Source: Welwitschia mirabilis
Lineage: Eukaryota > Gnetophyta > Gnetopsida > Welwitschiales
Reading direction: 5' to 3'
NCBI GenBank assembly: GCA_051453625.1
Contig: JBOZIK010000001.1
Span: 217,315,169-217,353,080, forward strand
DNA: 37,912 nucleotides
Part shown: piece by piece, positions 31,662 through 37,912 of the stretch
How positions within the stretch are numbered: the stretch's first letter is position 1
Layout of the letters: each line of letters starts with the position of its first letter
The notes under the pieces: model-generated
Databases searched by the model: none
What the model saw: the letters and a program-made list of their open reading frames with translations, nothing else
Told to the model about the DNA's origin: nothing
Made by a program: the position numbers and the translations under genes

Positions 31662-34134
31662 CGTCCACTTTATCTAACATAACTATCTATTTTGAGACAT
31701 ATGAACAACCATGTTTCGATTAAGTGAAAACATCTTAGGCATCTTAATGTCTAAGTTTTTCATACATCCTAGTAATTAAGGGTGTAATAAGTGAAAATCA
31801 AAGGCCAATGATAGCACTTACTTAAATATCACTACCAAGTTAAGAAGGAGGCATCAATGTAGTCATATAAAATTTATGAATAAGTTATAGGTAGGTTACT
31901 AATATTCTATCCTATTCTTTGTAAAAAGCGACATGTTATTGAGATAACTAAACATGATAAATAATTTTGAAACCCCACTTATGTAATTGAAACCTCATCC
32001 TTTAATTTTTAAGAGACAAGGACTAACCCCTTAGAAGAGACATGGTTCATTATCCCGCTTAGAAACAACACATAAACTAATAATGTTTTCACTGAATTGC
32101 ATTTAGTATATTAGGTCATTTCATTAAAATATATCTCATAGACATAAGGATATATAACCAAATTATATTTTTTCTTCATTTAGGCATGATAATTTTGCAC
32201 ATTTTTAAGGATCATTTTGATTATTTATTACTCTATTGTATTTTAGATAGGTTACTTGAATTTTAAATGTGAGTAATATTCCTTTGAATTTAACTAAACT
32301 ATTTTTTTATCACCTTAATGTAGATTTGACAATTTTTTCATTTTTTTCCTTTTCTTTTTTTTTGAGATATGTAGGTTATTTAAATTTGTAGATATGAATA
32401 AGTTTCATTACAAATTAACTATATGTTACAAGGTATCATCCTTTATATTGTTCTCTTTCTGTTATGATCATATAAAAGGAAAGTTCTAGACCTTATTAGA
32501 TTCCTTCATCACTTCAATCTTATGATGATGATTGGAGTCATGATGAACATATGCATTATTCTGTAGGATGACCAAACTTAGGAAAAGTGACATAAACATT
32601 TCATACCAATAGTATAGATCTATGGATTTAATAGTGACCTCTTTAACTAGAAACATGTTCAATTCCAGATCCAAGATGATAGAGATCCTTATAAACTTAT
32701 GATAGAAAATTAACTAAGATTATGCATAAATCTATTACTTCTCAACATAAGAAGCTTGTAGGTAGAAGAAAAATAAGTTATAATAATTTTATAACTTTAT
32801 GAAAAACCTTGTATTCCAAAATGATTTGGAGCTAAATAATTGCATTACAAGAATGAATATCTTGCATTATGAAAAAGGTAAAAATGCAATAATTGCTTGT
32901 AAAAATTACTTATATCAAGGTAAAACTTGTAGTACGTTACCCATAAAAGCAAGTTTTCAGTGAAATGTTAACTTGGCCAAATGTTATTTGAAGGATTCAT
33001 CTTTATATGATTAAGTAACTATTAGAAATGATACATAATTTACTAAGGAAGGATTTAATAGCAACTGAATCCTAGTTTCATTTCATCAGCTTCTTCTCTT
33101 ATATTGCTACTTTTAAGGTATTACATTTTCATAAATCAAAACTAAAAAGATCCTAAGGAAAACTCCCTCATTTCAACATTAACTATAATGATAATAGGAA
33201 GAATTCTTAGAAATCATAAAATGATTTACCTTATGAGTAACATCCTAAAAGCCAAAGACGAAATTTAACTAACATAATCTTACTCTTACACAGAATAATT
33301 ATTCAATTCCTAATCCAGGTATAGTTACTAATAATTCCAATTATTGTAACTCTTGTGAATGCTATGTATCTAATCCATTTTTTTGTTTAAACATGAATTT
33401 TTATGTATGTGAGAACACATTCCTCATGATGAAACTTGGATTTTTAATATTTCTATTATAAAGAACATGACCTACTGTAGGGATTACTATGAGAAATTAA
33501 TGGTAAAACCTAGTTTTTTTAAAAAAATAAAAAATAAAATCATAGTTTTAGTTGAGCATCATGGTTTAATTACTTTTTAATTTCCATTATTTTTGGAGTT
33601 AAGTAATTAATAGTGTTTTATTTTTTTTCTACCTTACACTCACATCTTCTCTTTCGCTATGCTCTTATAAGAAAAATCACTAGTGTCTATCAAAAATTAT
33701 TAAATAGACATGTATAATACTTGTCATAAGCTTTCCATAAAGGCTACATGAATGAAAATTTTCATGCATTTTTATAATTGCATTAAAATTCATAAAATTA
33801 CTTAAATTACTTCTCAAGGTAATATGTCATTAGCTCTCGTGACATATTCTTATTATATAAATCTTATTCTTTGATTATTGAGTTCATTATCGAAGTACAA
33901 TAAAGCTAGTTAAGATTCCTGCATGTCATAAAAAACAAAGTATATCTAATTTAATATTTTTTGTAGATAATTTTAATCAAACTACATCAAGAAACAAATT
34001 TTAATTTATACTATTGGTTGGTAATTTAAGTTTTACTCTTTGATTTCTGATAGTAGTAATAACGGGTAATTAAAGAGATAATACAAAAATGCATCAGGTT
34101 AGGATAAATGAGTATGTCTAAGTGATGTAAGAGT
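31662..34134 (+). repeat. segmental duplication block R2, upstream of gene copy 3
   Basis: Direct copy of R1 (27,155-29,610), starting at the gap with GTCCACTTTATCTAACATAA against GTCCTCTTTATCTACCATAA in R1. Homology fades after GATGTAAGAGT at 34,134, where the CpG-rich stretch begins. Roughly 10% divergence argues for a real, not very recent duplication rather than unresolved alleles. Confidence 0.92.
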
Positions 34135-34532
34135 ATGTCTTAAGTTAGGATTAATGAGATGCCTGAGAGCGCGAGAATGCCATGCTCACTGCGTGTGCCA
34201 AGAACCGGGATCTGGTTGAGTCCAGAACGAAATGCAAAAAAAGTAAAAAATGGTAGCTCGTTACTAACTAGTAAGGGAACATAAACGCAAGAATTTCGGC
34301 TTCGTTGGTATCAAACAGAAAGCGTAAGCTTTGGGAGACCAGAATACCATGTCAACGGCTGAGAAAGCTCACAATAGAACCTCAATCTATAGCATATGCT
34401 TGCAGACACAAGCATATGCTTGCAGACACAGGCACACATTTTTGTTAGATGCGTTATACCCTGCACTTCCTCCTACGCTGGGGATCTTCTGGTTTGCATT
34501 TGGACACTGCTAAGGTAAGGTGCCAAGTTACC
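34135..34532. other. CpG- and GC-rich segment unique to the second unit
   Basis: Base composition jumps to near-balanced and CpG is frequent (GAGCGCGAG, GAACCGGGATC, ATTTCGGCTTCG, CCTACGCTGG), in contrast to the CpG-poor surroundings. It replaces the A-rich 29,611-30,529 of unit 1. It contains a perfect 20 bp tandem duplication, a short open segment from ATG at 34,349 (54 codons, unrecognised), an AACGG at 34,354 and a strong splice-donor-like AAG|GTAAGG at 34,514. GGTTGAGTCC near 34,214 is one base short of a Pol III B box (GGTTCGAGTCC). Insertion, alternative first exon or original upstream promoter are all possible. Confidence 0.55.
34391..34430. repeat. perfect 2 x 20 bp tandem repeat containing a palindrome
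   Basis: AGCATATGCTTGCAGACACA occurs twice back to back with no mismatch. Its first ten bases, AGCATATGCT, are a perfect palindrome, so two identical palindromic sites sit 20 bp (about two helix turns) apart. Confidence 0.97.
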
Positions 34533-34634
34533 TAACGCATCTCTTAAATAGAAACGGCGGTGACAAGCCAATAATAGAACCTAACGCATCACTTAAATAA
34601 GTCCCTAAATAGAAACAGCTGAGGCCTTATAAAG
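34533..34634 (+). promoter_or_regulatory. promoter of gene copy 3 (TATA box, AACGG motif)
   Basis: TATAAAG at 34,628-34,634 in GCCTTATAAAGGCGGAC, identical in core to copy 2. AAATAGAAACGGC at about 34,546-34,558 carries one AACGG; a second AAATAGAAAC copy near 34,608 reads AAACAGC, losing the motif. CCTAACGCATCWCTTAAATA occurs twice (34,531 and about 34,580). It has fewer AACGG motifs than copy 2. Confidence 0.6.
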
Positions 34635-34654
34635 GCGGACTTCAAACCAGGGTT

Positions 34655-34949
34655 TACCATCTGCAAACACAGAAGACAGATAGGCGGAGAGAGAGCCGTA
34701 TTCGCTGGATTACAATGCATTAGTGTTGCTTCATTTTTCATCATTACAGAAGCTTTTTGGGTGTCTACATTTCTTTAGAGAGTAGTTCATAAAGGCGGAC
34801 TTCAAACTAGTGTCCAACATCTGCAGAGACTGAAGATAGATAGGAGGGAGAGAGACCCATATTCACTAGATTACAGTGCATTTTGTATTGCTTCATTTTT
34901 CACCATTACAGAGTCGCTCATCAGAGCATCATTGCCAGAGTTGGCCAAG
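34655..34949 (+). other. predicted 5' UTR exon 1 of gene copy 3
   Basis: Homologous to exon 1 of copy 2 but with only two 57 bp units (from 34,655 and about 34,815), separated by the same spacer and second ATAAAGGCGGACTTCAAAC. It ends AAG|GTATGATCTG at 34,949. A G-to-A change created an upstream ATG at 34,715 (ATG CAT TAG, a two-codon uORF) not present in copy 2. Several CpGs of copy 2 are lost here. Confidence 0.6.
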
Positions 34950-35258
34950 GTATGATCTGTATTAGGTTTTCTGTTAAGCTTTGTTTGTTTCAAAATAAAG
35001 CAAAATGCATTATGTTTTTGAAAGTGCTGTTGTATTATGTTTTCCAAAAATGCTGTCTCTATTATGTTTTCTATTAAAAGTGCAGTTTCTATTATGTTGA
35101 GCCATTGTTGTAAGATCTATATCAGATTTTTTAGTTTTCATATGTTTATCAAGTTTTCTCATATACTGTTTGGTTCTTGAAAATAGCTTTTCAACATTTC
35201 TCTTCAAATTTGTATAGCTATTTATAACTGATTTAACAAATACATATTTATCTTACAG
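34950..35258 (+). other. 5' UTR intron of gene copy 3 (309 bp)
   Basis: The donor is CCAAG|GTATGATCTG and the acceptor TTTATCTTACAG|CTTT, matching the copy 2 intron throughout. TATGATCTG at the donor matches TTNGATYTG at 8 of 9 positions. Retained splice sites show this copy arose by DNA duplication, not through an RNA intermediate. Confidence 0.75.
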
Positions 35259-35268
35259 CTTTAGTAAT

Positions 35269-35892
35269 ATGGCTAGTAAACAAAGAGTCCATCATGCAAA
35301 GTGGCATCTAATGAAGGAAGGAAACGTTACTGAAGAGAAGACACAAGGAAGCATTAGTGGAGAGAAGGCAGAAGGAATCGTTGGCAGAGAGAAGATGAGC
35401 ATTGAAAAGTCTGCACATGCTGGCATCAAGGTCATTATTTCAGATACTAAAGATTTTGATAAAAGATCTAACGACAGTGTTACCTTTAAAAAAAAATTGA
35501 GACACTCTAGATAGAGTTGATTCAAACAAAGAGACACTGAATTATGGACAATGAGAAAAGAATTATCTAGAAGACAAAAATGAAAATCTTGAGGAAGAAA
35601 AGTATGCCCTCAAGATGGAGAAGGATATAATTTGCACATGCTTGGAAACACTGCAGTATCAAGGTTGAATAGGACATTGATAGAATTGAGGGAGGAGAAG
35701 CATAAACTGCAAGATTCACTTAATGAAAAGGATGTTGAATTAGCTAATTTGCAACAACTCTATTCTAATTCACTAAAGAAGGAACCCAAGTTACCACTGT
35801 TGGTCAAGAAGATGTTTAAATGGCCTTATGTTGTGGTTCTCTTAGCTAGAGTGGTTGTTGTAGCTATAGCCTTTATCAAAATCAGAGCATAA
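35269..35892 (+). pseudogene. gene copy 3, tail-anchored coiled-coil protein, disrupted
   Basis: Starts MASKQRVHHAKWHLMKEGN and stays open to 35,514. Aligning with copy 1 shows a frame change in a run of nine A (35,488-35,496), a 2 bp insertion at about 35,510-35,513, an in-frame TGA at 35,552, a deletion of about 370 bp of coiled coil near 35,550, and another small frame-changing deletion near 35,660. The middle reads NYLEDKNENLEEEKYALKM and the end (35,632-35,889) reads LNRTLIELREEKHKL, then more heptads, a basic LVKKMFK, a hydrophobic span of about 19 residues with one internal Arg (WPYVVVLLARVVVVAIAFI) and the tail KIRA before TAA. This is a tail-anchored layout, typical of proteins put into the ER, outer mitochondrial or nuclear envelope membrane after translation. 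Target and function are unknown. An alternative splice pattern cannot be fully excluded. Confidence 0.7.
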
Positions 35893-37571
35893 TTTGTGTA
35901 TTAGGCTACAAAAGAACACTCCTTAAATTCCTTTAAATATGTTTCTTAAAGCTTTAATGCACATGTTTTACTTTTCATATAATTGGAAATCTTGGGATTG
36001 CTTACTAAAGTTTTAATTATTACTTACACGACAAGTAATTTGTTTTTAATGGGGAAGTTTGCTTATTAATGTATGAAACTAAAGTAGGAAATTGTAACTA
36101 AATGGACCAAGAGCCATGCATACATTTTATGACCTCTCTCCATGCTATAGATCATGTAGTATATTAGAGTGATGTGATCTAGAGCAATTGTAATGAAACA
36201 AGATGCACTTTTTACTGTCTTGATATGAATGCATGATAAATTTGTAAGAAGCCTTTAATGATACCATTACAAAAGATTTGGAAGTAAATAAATCTTAAAT
36301 ATTTTTTAAAAACAAAGAAGAAGACTAGAATAAGAGGTGATTTGACAAAGAAAACAAATTTCCTTTTAACTACACTAATCTTCTTGATTACTTGAAATTG
36401 CTCATCCTTGCATAGCAGAAATCAATATGAGACACCACATGCTTCTTCTGTTAAATCATAGTTGGGTTCACAAAATACCAATCATTAATTGTATGAGTTT
36501 GTAAAGAGGCTTCTGAGCTTTCAACTGATACACTCACAACCCATGTCATGTGGGTAGATTTTAATGGAATGCATTCCTACACATTCATTAAGGGTTCTAT
36601 TGTTTAACATCTTGTTGTTAATAAGTGCAATGTCTTATCTCCATATTATTATAGTTCAATGTTATGAATGCAATAATTAAATTGGTTGTGAGTCATGAAT
36701 ATATTATTTAACACCTTGTTTAAAAAATAATTGACTTTGTTATGAAAAATAAAATTTTAAACAGACCTTAAATTTGTTATTATTTTTAGTGGCTGGGGAG
36801 TTAAAAAAAGACAACTTTGATTTATCCTAGTTAATTGTATTTCAAATTCTAAACTCTAATATTTTACTATAAAATGTTTCTTAAAAAAGAATAGAAAACA
36901 TCACTTACTAAATGTATTTATAAAATTTAATAATTTAATTTTGTTTTCTTCTTAAGAATACCAAGCGACAATGGTTTATAAGAAACTTACTTGATTAGGA
37001 TAATCAACAAAGGTGAAGAATCCTACTTTTTAGTTTTTAGATCAATAAGAGAAACATGAAAGTGGAATTATTAAATATTTGGTTTGTAAATAATCAATTT
37101 TATGTTTTAAATATTAAAAGGATTGGAAGTATATTATAAGAAATAACTTACAATAATGAATTACATCAAAGCAAAAAAGTGAAATGACAACTTAGCTAGT
37201 TATTGTTTTCAGCATTATTTGTGCTCACTTTAGTAGTATCATTGAAAATGGTTTTCAGTCTTATGCAACTATTCCAAACTTTATAAAACACTTTTTGTTC
37301 ACTCCACATTGTTATTTTCATCCTCTTCTTAAGTGCACTAGTAGTCTTAGACAAGTTGAGGGATTATGAACCTACTAGATTGTTTCAACTCATTAAACTT
37401 AGTGAGTCAAGTGAGTTCATGATCTATACTTCTTTGTTTCAGTTTTTAAAAAATACATTCATGGTGAGGCTAAGACTTAGAACTTAATGCATTTTAGTAA
37501 ACTCACAACAAGTTTTATAATAATGGTGTAAAACGTGAGTCTTGGAAATGTCATTTTGGGATTCTTTTAGC
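35893..37571. other. 3' flank of gene copy 3, AT-rich, nothing further recognised
   Basis: No further exon or shared repeat is seen. AATAAA-like strings occur (for example near 36,286), but no polyadenylation site can be assigned. Because the gap hides the 3' side of copy 2, this flank cannot be compared within the window. Confidence 0.45.
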
Positions 37572-37574
37572 TGT

Positions 37575-37657
<83 letters not shown>
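37572..37657. repeat. (GT)n microsatellite
   Basis: About 42 TG units with one TAT and one GGG interruption. Open frames of Val-Cys or Thr-His repeats over it on both strands are artefacts of the repeat. Confidence 0.98.
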
Positions 37658-37658
<1 letters not shown>

Positions 37659-37912
37659 ATTAAAAACATCTGGTGTATGAATTTTGGAAGGAACACAGAG
37701 AAGGGTTCTATTTACATTTGTAATATATGATGTTGAATTATTTAAATAAATGTTTTAATTTACTTTTACCAGAAGTCTAGGTATCTTAGCATAGAACAAA
37801 CATTAAATATTCTATGTCTAGTTTCTCACTATTGTTTCCTATATAAATATATATCCTAACTCTTATGTTTTTAGTTTTTATAATCTACAAACCATGTTTT
37901 TAGGTTTTTGAA
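37658..37912. other. AT-rich end of window, nothing recognised
   Basis: Short stretch with no gene or repeat seen. Confidence 0.5.

Noticed and set aside
27990-32674. Minus-strand frame of about 60 codons open in both R1 (27,990-28,170) and R2 (32,486-32,674)
   Set aside because: The two versions differ mostly by amino-acid-changing substitutions plus a 9 bp indel, and the translation is a low-complexity hydrophobic string ending in His runs. This fits neutral divergence.
31403-34134. Reading R1 and R2 as the LTRs of one large retrotransposon containing gene copy 2
   Set aside because: They are direct repeats of about 2.45 kb, but the interval holds a promoter and an intron-containing gene and no gag or pol. 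Copy 3 follows R2 in the same way that copy 2 follows R1, which fits tandem duplication better.
34150-34225. tRNA gene or SINE suggested by GGTTGAGTCC
   Set aside because: The B-box-like string is one base short and I found no convincing A box or cloverleaf upstream. Not enough for a call.
34331-34513. 60-codon frame in the CpG-rich segment
   Set aside because: It begins with TTG; the first ATG is at 34,349. The translation crosses the 20 bp tandem repeat and matches nothing known. Kept only as part of the CpG-rich feature.
35292-35537. 81-codon minus-strand frame opposite gene copy 3
   Set aside because: It is a shadow of the plus-strand coding sequence, which has the promoter, intron and conserved start.
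37484-37730. Thr-His and Val-Cys repeat proteins on both strands
   Set aside because: They are translations of the GT microsatellite.

Overview
The window looks like plant nuclear DNA: very AT-rich, full of decayed Ty3/gypsy retrotransposons, microsatellites and N gaps. The one gene family present has plant-type architecture: a TATA box, a leader exon, a roughly 300 bp intron in the 5' UTR, and an ATG just after the 3' splice site. No bacterial operon, tRNA, rRNA or CRISPR array was seen. Species cannot be fixed from the sequence; an angiosperm or other land plant is my inference. Most of the window is non-coding, and most long open frames are chance.

Left part (1-27 kb). Bases 1-585 are a broken relic of the gene family found on the right. 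From about 4.4 to 12.2 kb lies a minus-strand gypsy element (A) whose gag, zinc knuckle, protease, reverse transcriptase, RNase H and integrase are all recognisable but full of stops. A different repeat (6.56-7.85 kb) is inserted between its protease and reverse transcriptase, and a second copy of that repeat sits at 13.0-14.5 kb. The presumed 5' leader of A carries a minisatellite of about twelve units of about 90 bp. A second fragment of the same family (B, minus strand) lies at 19.06-21.01 kb with only about two of these units. A third gypsy pol relic (C, plus strand) lies at 22.5-24.1 kb and has lost its catalytic DD by a small deletion.

Right part (27-36 kb). A head-to-tail duplication of about 4.5 kb holds two copies of [2.45 kb upstream block + gene]. 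Block R1 (27,155-29,610) precedes gene copy 2 (TATA at 30,650; ATG at 31,403; cut by a 100-N gap). Block R2 (31,662-34,134) precedes gene copy 3 (TATA at 34,628; ATG at 35,269; C-terminal stop at 35,892). The family encodes a basic, charged N-terminus, then coiled coil, then a single C-terminal membrane segment with a very short tail, which is a tail-anchored layout. I do not recognise it. Copy 2 keeps CpG-containing Arg codons, an ATG-free leader and three AACGG (MYB3R/MSA-like) promoter motifs. Copy 3 has frameshifts, a stop and three CpG-type Arg-to-His changes and looks like a recent pseudogene. Copy 1 (1-585) is an older relic that keeps a coiled-coil stretch missing from copy 3.

The most promising item is this locally amplified family of small tail-anchored coiled-coil genes, with its repeat-built leader and possible cell-cycle promoter. 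The assembly is broken by a gap exactly at the duplication junction.
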